NCBI GenBank assembly: GCA_949987565.1
Contig: OX465107.1
Coordinates: 25,097,727 to 25,161,726 of the forward strand
Length of the DNA: 64,000 nucleotides
Direction of reading: 5' to 3'
DNA from: Luidia sarsii
Lineage: Eukaryota; Echinodermata; Asteroidea; Paxillosida; Luidiidae
The translations under genes were made by a program, and so were the position numbers. The notes beneath the pieces are model-generated. The model did no database searches. It was not told the DNA's origin and saw nothing but the letters and a program-made list of their open reading frames with translations. This document shows, piece by piece, positions 1 through 10,223 of this stretch (position 1 is its first letter; every line of letters begins with the position of its first letter).

Positions 1-402
1 TGCACGGTCTGCGTTAAAACAAAGGACAGCCCATTTTAAATTTAACAACAGCATAATATTTTCAACAATAGCCCAATCTTCTAAGTTTAGATACCCAAGT
101 AACCCATTCACGAACTTCTTAAAGTTTTCATTAGGTTCGACCCCACCCAATCCCCGCCCCTTAAGCAGGGAGAGGGGAACAAACTCAGCACGCGAAAAAA
201 AACGAGTTTCATCACAGCCCCCGGACCATGCACGGCCCGTGTCTCGCGCGCACAACACCGGCACGGGATCCCTGTGGCTGACGTGTGCAATTAGCTCACG
301 CGGTTTCATTTCAAAGGGTCTATCGCATTTATCTTAGCTAATAAGACGGCGGTGGCAGAGGTGGTTTTTAAAATGCGGGAAGCCGAGGAGGGGAGGGGGA
401 GC

Positions 403-413
403 TGGTATATAGG
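403..413 (+). promoter_or_regulatory. Possible TATA box
   Basis: TATATAGG lies just downstream of a G-rich, Sp1-like purine run. The spacing is compatible with a core promoter firing near 435. No downstream exon with a convincing open frame can be tied to it, so this is a weak, motif-only call. Confidence 0.15.
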
Positions 414-1124
414 CTGTGAGTGTTTAATACCCAAATGATTCAACTGTCAGATATGTTATGGTGGGAAATGTACGAGCGAAGCCCTGGCGCCACTAGGTCG
501 GGCGATCTGTGATGAGTTCAGCCGCGGTCTGGCTAGCTAGACCGCCTGTTCGCTGCTAGTATACGTGTACTTGTATACTCCCCATGCGTGGAAACGACCC
601 CCGGTGTCCAATTCCGTCTCATATACCAATACACGTACGCCACCACCACCAATACAGACACCAGCACCCCACCACCCCACAAACACACTCAACGTGAATC
701 ACTTATGACAGCACAGACTGTGGGTGGGTTGTGTGAGAACCCAAGTCATCGCGGCGGACGCGCGATTGGTTTCCTCGCAGTTTCTGTGAAAAAACCCAAC
801 CCACCCTGTTTGGCTATGTCTTTGGTTTTTCTAGGAAAGGCAATCTACAACGTTGATTTGGGAAGAATGAGCTCATGGTTCCATTCGTCCATTATCTGCA
901 GTTTTCAGAACACGAGTTCGGTGAAATGACCATGATTGTCAGCAAAATGTACGGTGCTATATAGTTTGTGCAAGGAGGTATTATAGGTTCGCCTTATACC
1001 TCCTTGGTCTGTGGGAAGCTTTCTTGACATTTCATCAGCTCTGTTCCTCCTGGCCTTAATTAGTCCTTATCTAGTCTCTATTTTTTGTTATCACTCTAAT
1101 ATGCAGTCTAGTATGGCTCTTTCT

Positions 1125-1290
1125 TGACTCGGAATTGAATCTCGTTTTCCATAACTCGGACCCAGACTGGAGTCAAACTCTGACTCGGATTCGAGTTAAA
1201 CTCGAGTTTCGTTTTCCATGACTTGGACTAGAAAGATGCGAGGCTCGGAATTGGACTCGGTTTCGATATTTTGTGACTCGAATACACGTC
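1125..1290. repeat. Degenerate GACTCGG-type repeat
   Basis: The word ACTCGGA(A/C)T and variants recur about every 20-35 bases, interleaved with a repeated CTCGTTTTCCAT(A/G)AC phrase. The copies are diverged and of uneven length, as in an old minisatellite. Confidence 0.5.
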
Positions 1291-1810
1291 TACCTATCCG
1301 CATTATCAGAGATGGTAGCAGCATGGTTGCTTTTGCAAAGAGTTAATCATTATAAGCGTTCAAACTGGAGTATAAAATTTGCCTGGTACGTCAAGACCGA
1401 CATTAGCACAGTGCACACCCTTAAAATCCGTCCACGTTTTAATTTCTCCAGGCCTGAGTGTTGACCATTATCCACTATACAAATGTTCGGGCTACATTCC
1501 ATTAGCATTTAAACCAACGTTGCAGTAAACATCAACCGGTAAACATTAAACATCATCGGTCGGTAGAAGCCCAATCGCTGGTTTGTGTCGGTCAAAATTG
1601 CTCACAAACTTCCGACATTTCAATACTAAAAGAAATGCTGCTGCCATGTTATCTTCCGGTTACAATTTCCGACACCATATCCCTCCCAGCTCTCCGATCC
1701 GCGGGACACCTCGGGAGAGACGCGAGCAGGAGCCATGAAACGCGGGAGACAGGACAGTGGAGGCAGAGCTCAAAGGCCTTTTCACACTACAGCAACACTT
1801 GCAAGGGTCC

Positions 1811-1836
1811 GACCCGTGTAGATTTAAACACGGGTC
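1811..1836. repeat. Hairpin with 9-bp arms (GACCCGTGT / ACACGGGTC)
   Basis: Perfect inverted repeat with an 8-base loop. A related copy, with a similar TTCACACTA lead-in, occurs at 2878-2908, and another half-copy lies near 1907. This suggests a small dispersed foldback family rather than a unique site. Confidence 0.6.
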
Positions 1837-2560
1837 AATTATACGCTGCGTGTTCGCACTACGCAGCACAAAATAATTGGTTGTAGCGCTACACGTGTTA
1901 GTTTCGACCCGTGCAGTGTGCTGATCTGGGCAGGAATCTAGTGCCTTATATGGCAAATATGGGATATAAGTTGAATAGGTCTCCACAGGGAAGTTCTAAA
2001 AGTGTATCTCCATAAGGATTTCACGAAACTGATATTTGGAAATAACTCAAAAAGGGGAATTTGATGGGTAAGAATCAGTCACAAATTGAAGTATTAAGAG
2101 ACACATACCTACGGTCCAAATAATTATACGGAAAGTGAATGTGTTGAAACAAGAGCATATTTAAAACATAATTAGTCACCGACGGTCGTTTAAGTGCACG
2201 AGAACAAAGCCACGTCTCCACAAGCATACAGATTCAGGTCTTTGAGCACAAACGGGCCACAAATAGAAAAGTCCCACAGTGCAACGCGACTGACATATGG
2301 CCCTCGGTCATCTTGTATTCCCGTCGGAGATGTTTGAGTTTGTCCCGTAGAGTTATATATAAAAACACTATAAAAAATTATGGTTTGTCTTGACACTGAA
2401 TTGCTTGCCATAAATAATCCTGAGCTTATTACTGTATTGTTTCGTGATGTCGTTCTGTGCAGCTGGCTGAAAAGATGAATTCTGATAGGCCTACGTATAT
2501 GTAGGCTATACAAAAAAGTATCTTCCGTGTCAATCTGCCTTTTCGTTCATTGCACGGCGC

Positions 2561-2752
2561 GCTTTGGAGGTATTGCGTGTTTTGGAGGTATTGCGTGTTT
2601 TGGAGGTATTGCGTGTTTTGGGGGTATTGCGTGTTTTGGAGGTATTGCGTGTTTTGGAGGTATTGCGTGTTTTGGAGGTATTGCGTGTTTTGGGGGTATT
2701 GCGTGTTTTGGATGTATTGCGTGTTTTGGAAGTATTGCGGGCCTGGGAGGTC
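2561..2752. repeat. 18-bp minisatellite, about 10.5 copies
   Basis: The unit GTTTTGGAGGTATTGCGT is tandemly repeated ten full times plus a partial copy. Only single-base variants occur (GGAGG to GGGGG, GGATG, GGAAG), and they cluster towards the 3' end. Because 18 is a multiple of three and the unit has no stop in several frames, the array produces overlapping open frames on both strands. None has flanking coding evidence. Confidence 0.95.
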
Positions 2753-2937
2753 AAATTTGCTTGATTAAAAAAAATGAAAATTCGCAGGCGTAATGAGCTG
2801 CACGCCACATCGACTGGAAGCACTCGTACACGCGTTGCGTTGAAATGTAACTCGGGGACCGTTCACACTATCGCTTCCGACCCATGTAGTACTTTTCTAC
2901 ACGGGTCAACCGCTCTCAACCCACCCCTCCTTTCTCG

Positions 2938-2968
2938 AAGGTTCTGTTAGGATCGAATCGTCAGTCCA
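2938..2968 (+). repeat. GGTCCTGCTAGGATCG family, fragment
   Basis: Diverged copy of the core (TTCTGTTAGGATCGAATCGTC). Only the core is recognisable. Confidence 0.45.
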
Positions 2969-3169
2969 TATATAGGCCTATATATGTACAGTCATGTATT
3001 TCTGAAATACTATAATGCCTATACCAAGCGTTGGGCGTCCTAGATCCTCCCAGCGTTTTCACAGTTAGCGGATATGGAAGTGCATCATTGCTTGTCTTCC
3101 CGGTCTCCCCCACCCTCGTATTTTCATCTCCAATTTCTTTAACATCAGTTAACATCCAAATAATTATGT

Positions 3170-3270
3170 TGCAAACTGCTTACTTACTAAAAGTAAATAT
3201 CAGCAAAAAGTGAATATAAAAAATTAGGAGTGCCTGACTTTTTGATCCTATCAGGACCTTTCTCAAAAGC
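3170..3270 (-). repeat. GGTCCTGCTAGGATCG family, longer copy
   Basis: On the minus strand this matches the copy at 5824-5912 over most of its length. It has the core, then a region with TTTACTTTTAGTAAGTAAGCAG-like words, then GCAGTTTGCAAC. The shared order of blocks shows one interspersed repeat of roughly 90-100 bases or more. Confidence 0.6.
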
Positions 3271-3829
3271 TGAGCAAGGTCCTTCTATCCATTTTGGGGG
3301 AATAACATTTTCAGACCTTTTCCCTCGTGTATTCATGTATTTAGCTTCTTTATCAAGCAAGCTTTTCTTAACCATGGTGTTTATGGTGCTTGGTGTCAAC
3401 CCAACAACAGCCCTACAATAAACAGCGTGCCACCAACACCAAAATGTAACAATTGCCGTATTTGCAAAATAGTAAAACATCAAACGTGTTTTATAGGTGA
3501 CTGAGTCATCCCTCAGTGAATTACAGAGCACCATGGGGTCATCTTGATTAATTATTCAGCACCTCAAAAAACCACAAACCCAACGTCTATATACGCACAC
3601 AGAACTGACGATGTAAAGATACGACCCATGACGATGACTGTACAGTGCACAACAATATGACGATTGTCGATTGATGTTGAAGTTGACGTCACATCAAATT
3701 TTAGTTGGGCGTCTAAACTAGAAATTCCATAGACATTTATAGCTTCAGTGTAATCAGAAACTCGAGCCGGCATGTAAGCTTCGTTCTAACTGAAAATGTA
3801 AGACGTTTGAAGATATCCAAATAATTGTT

Positions 3830-3862
3830 GATGGCCTGACGTTCGATCTTAGCAGGACCTAA
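3830..3862 (-). repeat. GGTCCTGCTAGGATCG family, core fragment
   Basis: The inverted core (GGCCTGACGTTCGATC..AGCAGGACC) is clear. The body cannot be followed. Confidence 0.5.
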
Positions 3863-4328
3863 ATTTCGTTCGGTCAGGGCTCAATGTCATACAATTTCAT
3901 ATAGCAACAGTGACCATTTGCAAAGCATATAAAGTCCTCCTTTTGTAGACAGGATTACAAACCCCACTTCGATGTGATCCCAATCGCTTTTGACTCATAT
4001 TCCACTCTTCTTTACTTTAATTAGCATGCATCCCACGCCAAATTTGGGTTGACAAGGTGATCCTATGAATCGTGACATTTTTGTGTCTTAGCGCAGCAAA
4101 TATTGGTGCTTGAGCGGCCCTATGAAATTGGGCCCAAGGCAGAATGGGCCTAAAGATTCTAAAATCGTTCTGCCTCTGAGAAAGCCCCTGCTAGTATAGG
4201 CTACAGGAGATCAAAATATCAGGCCCTCGATATCTTTGAGATTTCAGCTGCCTGTCATTTAAGACAGGAAACAGTTGGCAGCATTCTTAAATTTTAAATT
4301 TTATTTTGGAGGCGGCGCCACCATCTTA

Positions 4329-4410
4329 GGGATGGATAGCTCGGGCAAGAAGAGCACCGGTACGCAAAAATAATCAGAGGTCTTGGGTTCAAATCCCGAT
4401 ATAGTCAAAG
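4329..4410 (+). repeat. tRNA-derived SINE head
   Basis: GGATAGCTCGGGCAAGAAGAGC resembles a tRNA D-arm/A box. About 35 bases later GGGTTCAAATCCCG is a perfect RNA polymerase III B box with its T-arm stem. The 3' extension ATAGTCAAAG is shared with copies at 49354-49400 and, inverted, at 58071-58148. A functional tRNA gene is unlikely because the anticodon arm and acceptor pairing are degraded. Confidence 0.65.
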
Positions 4411-4550
4411 TTTGCATTGTCTGTTTTTCAATTTGTTCTACAGTTCCCGGTCAGTTTTTCATTGATTTGTTTGATTTCAGAATTCGATTGCCTGATTGTT
4501 CGACAACGGCTGGGCCTTTTTCAAAGGGGAAAATAACTTTGCCGGCTTTG

Positions 4551-4590
4551 ATGGAAGGTTCTGCTAGGGTCAAAATGTCAGGCCCTCTGA
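4551..4590 (+). repeat. GGTCCTGCTAGGATCG family, core fragment
   Basis: GGAAGGTTCTGCTAGGGTCA followed by AAATGTCAGGCCCTCTG. A second, more broken copy precedes it at 4175-4235, with about 20 bases inserted inside the core. Confidence 0.5.
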
Positions 4591-5184
4591 TTGTTAATGC
4601 ACGGTTAATACTTCTATATCTCTCTGGTCATCGAGGAAGAATATCCTGAGAAAAATAGGAAGTTGTCACGTTGAGGTCCGTCCTGTATTTTGATACATCT
4701 TGGTGTCAGCTCAGGCTCCGAAAGCTTCCCAAACTAAAGCCCAGCCAGGTGTATGCAGGTGTATGTAACGTACCGGCTTCGCTGTCTGTTACACCACGGT
4801 TACAAAAGGAGTCGAATTGTTGCGTAAACTGAAACAAAGGTGTATCTTCGGTCAGCGCCGATCGAGTTGTTAGATAATTCCTGACCGCTCATGGGCCACA
4901 CGGATATACGATGGAGTCTGTGTACATGTAGTTTATTATCTTAGGGAAGCCCAAAGTCGGTTGTTCTTCCTGCATGGTCTTTTTACCGAGTACTGGGCCG
5001 GCCTATGATTCAGCGGTATTGTTCGTGCCCTGCCAAACCACACGATTGCCTGGACACCTTTTGTTATCCCCCCCCCCCCCTCCTCCCTCCCTAGCCTTCG
5101 CGATAGCGCGTGTGGAGTGTAGACTGTGTACTTTTCCATTCATAAAAAAACTTTGATGCAATCCCTGCCACGAGCAGACGAACC

Positions 5185-5395
5185 GTCAATTGGCCGGTGA
5201 ATCCCCTACCCTGATTGGCCGAACGTGACGTACCGGTCTAAAAATAGAGCATGACCAAACTGGATGGCAACCGGCCGCCAATGCGCATGTCCCCTGGATA
5301 TGATGATGAGCTAGCGGTGGTCGGCTAGATTATGGCCGCTATTCCTCCATTCCCAGTTAGCAGAATTTCGCCGAAAAGCGGGACTTTTCGGACCG
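5185..5395 (+). promoter_or_regulatory. Candidate promoter block upstream of the phosphatase gene
   Basis: A short CpG-containing stretch holds inverted CCAAT boxes (ATTGG at 5189 and 5214), a CRE-like TGACGTA (5226-5232), a perfect MEF2 consensus CTAAAAATAG (5238-5247, which could also act as a TATA variant) and an NF-kB-like GGGACTTTTC (5380-5389) inside a hairpin. A GTGAGT donor at 5471 could end a 5' UTR exon that splices to the acceptor at 9828. All of this is motif-based inference; no transcript is visible. Confidence 0.35.
5371..5391. repeat. Perfect hairpin, 8-bp arms
   Basis: CCGAAAAG and CTTTTCGG flank a 5-base loop, CGGGA. The NF-kB-like decamer GGGACTTTTC spans the loop and right arm. 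Confidence 0.7.
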
Positions 5396-8300
5396 AGGGA
5401 CGGTTTTTGGGTGAGCAGGAAGGCCTCGACGGCTGAACCGGGCTGTTGCCACAAGGAAGAGACCGATGGTGTGAGTATGTCGAGCTAAAACAGGGTGTCC
5501 TATTTTGAACTTGGCTGGCAGTGCAATATTATTTGATAACACGAATACTGTGTGTACGTGTCTAGCCATTGAGTCACTGTGTGGTATCGTGTGTGGTGCG
5601 AGGTTTCTACGCTTTTTCCCTTCAGATCAGCTGGCTGATCGCTTTGGCACGGGTAGATGATATTCACCATGATTCGCCAGGGATTTACCAAGGGCTGTCT
5701 TCCCTCCCATTTATCAGGCTCAAACGTCACTTTCCTTTAACTAGTTAAAGTTTGGCCCACTGTCAAGAATGCCCAGAATGACAACATTTTGATGAATTTA
5801 TACGCTAACTAACAGTAACACCGGAGAAAGGTCCTGCTAGGATCGAAACGCCAGGCCCACTAAATTTTAAGATTTACATTTTGGTAATTTTAGTCAGTAA
5901 GCAGTTTGCAACATTTTTGTATATCACCTTAAGTAACAAGTAACATTATTTTTAGTACTGAGCATCACTACATGCAGTGTGCTGTAGAATACTTTTTTTA
6001 TAGCATTCCAATTAACCAGGGAAAAAATACAGGAATGTGTTTGACTTTACATTTTTTTTTAATTTACATTAATAATTTATGCATACATGTGTACTAGTCA
6101 GTAGTTGATTTTATCCTATAAATATAGCTCATTAAAATAATGTACTTCAAGTGATAAGCTGTACATGAAGACATAGGTATATTTTTTCCTTTGCTATCGG
6201 TAATTTGATCTTCTGGACTGGGTTCTGCTTCTGCTGGGATGAATAGTAATTCATATTATTAGCACTAGTAATAATATTGTATAGTGCATTACTCTTGGCT
6301 GACCTACTGGCTCTAACTAGGTCCTGCACTCTAGCGACTGGCCCAAATGGTCACACACTAATGAATATTAAAACTACCAGAGGAATTGCAATTACATGGC
6401 AGCTAAGTTTCAGTGTTCTATATATTATGGTGCAGCCCAAGTTACTCTGTAACCTCATTGACTATACTACTCTCATTTAAAAGTACTTTTGATGCTAACT
6501 GATCTTACGTTAATATAAAACAAATCAAAATCATGTAAAAAGGGCAATTGGGCTACAGTAATTGCAGTTGTGTGTGATGAGGTCAATATGAACCAGGAAT
6601 TTCCATTGTATCATGAATTCCTATATATAAATCCATGTTGCAATTTGCGGATTGGAGCCTGCCTCACTTGGGAAAAGGAAACATTCTTTTTAGAAATCCG
6701 CTTAAAACCCATTAAAATGCAGAGCAGTTGATTTAATTACCAAGTGACCAGTCAGGACATCATTGGTCAGCTAAGCTGGCCGGTTGAAAGAAAAGTTATG
6801 AATGTGCATTGTGTGCGTGCCAAGCACTATTGACCTTGAATGCAACTCAGTCTTCAGGTACTGCATGGCTTTTGTAGAAGCTGCATTATAAGCCTTTGGC
6901 ACTACCCTAGGAGGAAGTAGAAGGCTTATAAAAAAAATCACAGGCACATCATCGCATTCAGCGTTGCGGATAGCATTTCATTTTTTCATTTTCTATTTCA
7001 TAAAACCCGGAAGTGCCCAGAGAGTGGCTCGCAGTGCAACCAGTCTATACAGCATAACCTGGGTCCATACACAATGTTGGGCATGTGCTCTAAGTATTAA
7101 CCATTGCATTTTCTAGGATTCTATTTTGGCCAATAACAAGCCATCTCTCAACCAGCCTGTCTGGCCTTCTACATTTACAGCCTAAACAGAAATACAAGTT
7201 CACAATGAAGAATTTTAATTTTTGCCATCTGTCGAAAAAAAGGAATTACAAGCAACCCACTGCAAAAAGCAGGCCAGTTTTAAATGTTAAAAAAAAAATG
7301 GTCTGCCAGTTGAAATTGGAGTCTGGTGCTACATGGTCAGGCTAGCCAGTTGAAGAAAAAAGGAAATAGTTGAGGACCAATCCTGAATCCTCTCTTTGTG
7401 CTAATTGGAATCACACTGCATGCGTATTGGAGTTCATTCATGTGGAGGGGAAGGGTAAGGACGGCTGTCAGTTTGGTGGGCTTATTTCCAATGGGTCCAT
7501 GATGGTGCTGTCTCATTCACCGCTCCCATGCTGATGTTGAACTCGCTGCCGACTTCCCTGGAATTTGGCCCCCGTGACGAGCCCAGCCGCCACTCGGACA
7601 GACCAACCGGTGTGTGGGGACTGTCTGATGTTTTCCTCACTGATAACGCAAACTGCCTTCAAAATGCCGTTAAAAAAAGAGAGAAGAAAATGCCTGCAAT
7701 GCATCTAGCCATGATAGCCTATTAATCTTGAATTAACACGGATCGTATATCAGATAAGATATTGTTATTTGAGTTCATGTATCCTTTTCCATTACCTCTG
7801 AGGCACTCAGTTGCCTGTCTTTTACTTTGATTCATATGGTTTCAGTTGCATTATGAATGCACATAATTTTGATAGCGATTGTCCTTAGACTGTGGAGTAA
7901 AAGTTCGGCAAACTCATCGGCCTTTCAACTTCAGTCTGTCAGGTTGTGTGGTGGGGGGGGGGGTAGATGAAATAGTTTGTGGAGCCAACAGTGCACTCGA
8001 TGCGATACGGTTATTACAGTATGACTAAAGGGCATTGCAATAGTGATAAATTGGTGGTGCTATTTTTAAACAAAGCTACACAGCTCCTTTGACCCATTTC
8101 TGTAAAGCTCTGCAGACTGGTTGAAGCAATTTTTTGGGCTTGCTGTTCTTTAATTTCTTTCAATTTTCTCCGAAGACAAAGACAAAGACGTATTGTACAC
8201 AACAGCAGTTAGTCATACACGGCACGGGTCATGACTTCACAGTCAATTTTTATTTCTGTACAAATATTTTTTCATGCGCGCGTTGCACGTTGCCATCATC

Positions 8301-9828
8301 TGTCCCTTGAGAGAAGCGCATTTTTATCTTGATACTCTTGCATGCTGGATATGATCACTTTCACGAGGCAAGGGCTCTGGGGGGGGGGCACCTTACGCAG
8401 CTTGCGGTACGCGCCTGACCCCCGCGTCAGTAAGCAGGCCACATTCTCATGTGATTGAATCTCAATTGGCTGTTTACATCCTTGTCATCCTACATCATAT
8501 GCGGCGACTCTAATGTGCAGACAGTCCGCATACTTGCATCATATGCGTGGCCTCCAGTTACTCTTATTGCGTGGGGCTGGGGGTCTGTTTCCTAAATTGC
8601 AGCAGCGTGAATAGTCAATACCAAGGTGCCTCGGAGAAGCCTTTCAAGTTTTAGATGGGCCAGGAGCTTTCCAAATTTTACCCTCCAACTTTTGTTATGT
8701 TCCTGCTCACAAAGTGCTGACTTCATTGGGAAGGCATTTTGTCATTTGAATAACAAGGGAACCTATTGTAGTTTGCAAATCTAACCAGCACTGGCCATAC
8801 TTATGCCGAACACGAGTGGAACAGTGACAGGTCTGACTCAAATCAGGAAGACATGCATAAAGAGGGCTGTCCAAGTGATGTTGCACTTTCTTGTGTAATT
8901 TTTCATTAGAGATGGGAAAGTTCCATCTGTCAGTCCAGGAATTCTAACTGGAATATACCGTGTGCACAAGCCTATGGCGTTGATGGTAGTTACGCAATCT
9001 GACGGTACTGTGTAGACACTAGTGTTAGCTCACTGGGCCCTATGCATAGCAAATCTCCATGGCTCAGTGAGTCACCACATCATTGGCAGTGGGCCCACTA
9101 GCTAAATATAGTCATTGCTCTACTAGTGAAAAATGTCTGGCCCCAAAAAAAGAAGGAAAAAAAAGAAAGAAGAGGATTTGGGCAGGCATTATCAACTTGT
9201 TTTGCAAATCCCACATGCCCAGGCAAAAATAGTGTCTTAGCAGACTTAAATCCCGATTCGACCGTTGATGAGTTAATGTGGTCGGAGGTGCGTCAGGAAC
9301 ACCCTCCGTAAATGCCCATAATTGATCACTACCTGGTGCGTAATGTTTGCAATTTGCATTGGAAGTTAGTTTTAACCGGGGATTAGACCAGGCCAGCACT
9401 TTGAGAGCAAGACCAAGCTGGCGCACAGTGCCCGGGCCATTTGCGGCTTACGACGGCATCGATACCTGGCTGCCTTCATCCCAGCTCTGTCCCTGAAGCC
9501 ACAGCACACACGCGCACAGTGGGGCATCATCCAGTCAAGGCGCAAGCACAGCGCACCCGTAGAATAGAATCCTAATAATCTAATCGCAGGCTTTCTGTTC
9601 TTGTCCCCATTTTTCTTTCTGTTTTGGTTTTGGCTGCAGAGGCTTGTGTGTAACTGGTTTCTGCTGGTTGGAAGCCATTTGATCAGGGAGGCATTCTCCA
9701 CAGGAGTGAAACTGACGTGAAGACCTGAACTCTGAAGTGTTGGACTCTTTGTGCCCAGGAATCTACACCCATTTTGTTTTGCTGGGACATTTGTGGGTAT
9801 TTTGCTTCTTCTTTTTTTGGTTTCTCAG
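5396..9828. other. Probable 5' UTR intron or upstream region, no gene recognised
   Basis: The sequence is moderately AT-rich with many short spurious open frames and no recognised domain. A full-length copy of the GGTCCTGCTAGGATCG family lies at 5824-5912. Short G runs occur at 7953-7962 and 8380-8388. A GC-richer patch lies at 7510-7615. The stretch ends in a strong polypyrimidine tract and TTTCTCAG at 9828. Confidence 0.5.
5824..5912 (+). repeat. GGTCCTGCTAGGATCG family, best-preserved copy
   Basis: The copy reads through the core (GGTCCTGCTAGGATCGAAAC), CAGGCCCAC, an AT-rich body, AGTCAGTAAGCAG and GTTTGCAAC. It serves as the reference for the family. The copies at 3170-3270 (inverted) and 14685-14770 share all blocks. 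Confidence 0.65.
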
Positions 9829-9962
9829 CAAGAGGCCAGATTGAACCCCCTAAGACCTGATTCCACCCATGACTAGAAGAGCTGTCTTCGTTGCCACCAT
9901 CACCAACACCACCAGCACCGTTTCCCATTCCTTGCCTGCGGACCAACTCCACAGCAGTCTTC
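9829..9962 (+). other. Candidate 5' UTR part of the first coding exon
   Basis: A pyrimidine-rich tract ending in TTTCTCAG at 9828 is a good 3' splice site, so the exon carrying the start codon may begin at 9829. An in-frame TGA at 9870-9872 shows that coding cannot extend further upstream in this frame. An unspliced 5' UTR is the alternative. Confidence 0.4.
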
Positions 9963-10223
9963 ATGCATCTGGTATTGGATGTGCCTCTAACCCACTCGTT
10001 CAAGACCCCCAAACGTAAGATGGACGATAGGGCACCCCCTATCGGCCGGTGGGCACAGCTGGTGTCGCCCAGCTTCCTGGCTGACCTGCTGCACAGTGGG
10101 AATTTAGACAGAACCTTGATCATTGACAGTCGGTCCTTCCTGGAGTATAACACGTCCCACATCCGCTCCTCAGTCAACATCGGATGCTCCAAGATAGTGA
10201 AGAGGAGACTGGAGCAGAACAAG
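9963..10223 (+). CDS. Coding exon 1: N-terminus and first half of the rhodanese domain
   Basis: Codons 1-87, ending in phase 0 at AAG|GTGAGT. It encodes LIIDSRSFLEYNTSHI, the hallmark of the MKP rhodanese/CH2 domain, and the docking motif VKRRLEQNK. Two candidate starts are present (9963 and 10020). Confidence 0.92.

Larger units (their letters stand above)
1..2560. other. Upstream non-coding sequence, no gene recognised
   Basis: No open frame here resembles a known protein. The first 600 bases are comparatively CpG-rich. A GC-rich purine stretch (about 385-400) is followed by TATATA at 406-411, which could be a core promoter, but no transcript can be linked to it. Bases 1125-1290 hold a degenerate repeat of the word GACTCGGATTC. 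Bases 1811-1836 form a perfect 9-bp-arm hairpin, listed separately. The remainder looks like ordinary intergenic DNA. Confidence 0.6.
2753..5160. other. Non-coding, rich in short dispersed repeats
   Basis: No gene is recognised. The stretch holds the second foldback hairpin (2878-2908), four or five diverged copies of the GGTCCTGCTAGGATCG family (2938-2968, 3170-3270 inverted, 3830-3862 inverted, 4175-4235 and 4551-4590), one tRNA-like SINE head (4329-4410) and a poly(C) run at about 5069-5080. Confidence 0.6.

Noticed and set aside
2527..2823. Four overlapping open frames over the 18-bp minisatellite
   Set aside because: Repeat artefacts: the same array is open in several frames at once and no homology or splice context supports any.
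9891..9962. N-terminal extension beginning MPPSPTPP
   Set aside because: The codon at 9891 is TTG, not ATG, and an in-frame TGA lies at 9870. The first ATG is at 9963.
9683..10222. 179-residue minus-strand open frame
   Set aside because: It lies antisense to coding exon 1, has no recognised domain, and is a shadow of the GC-richer exon.
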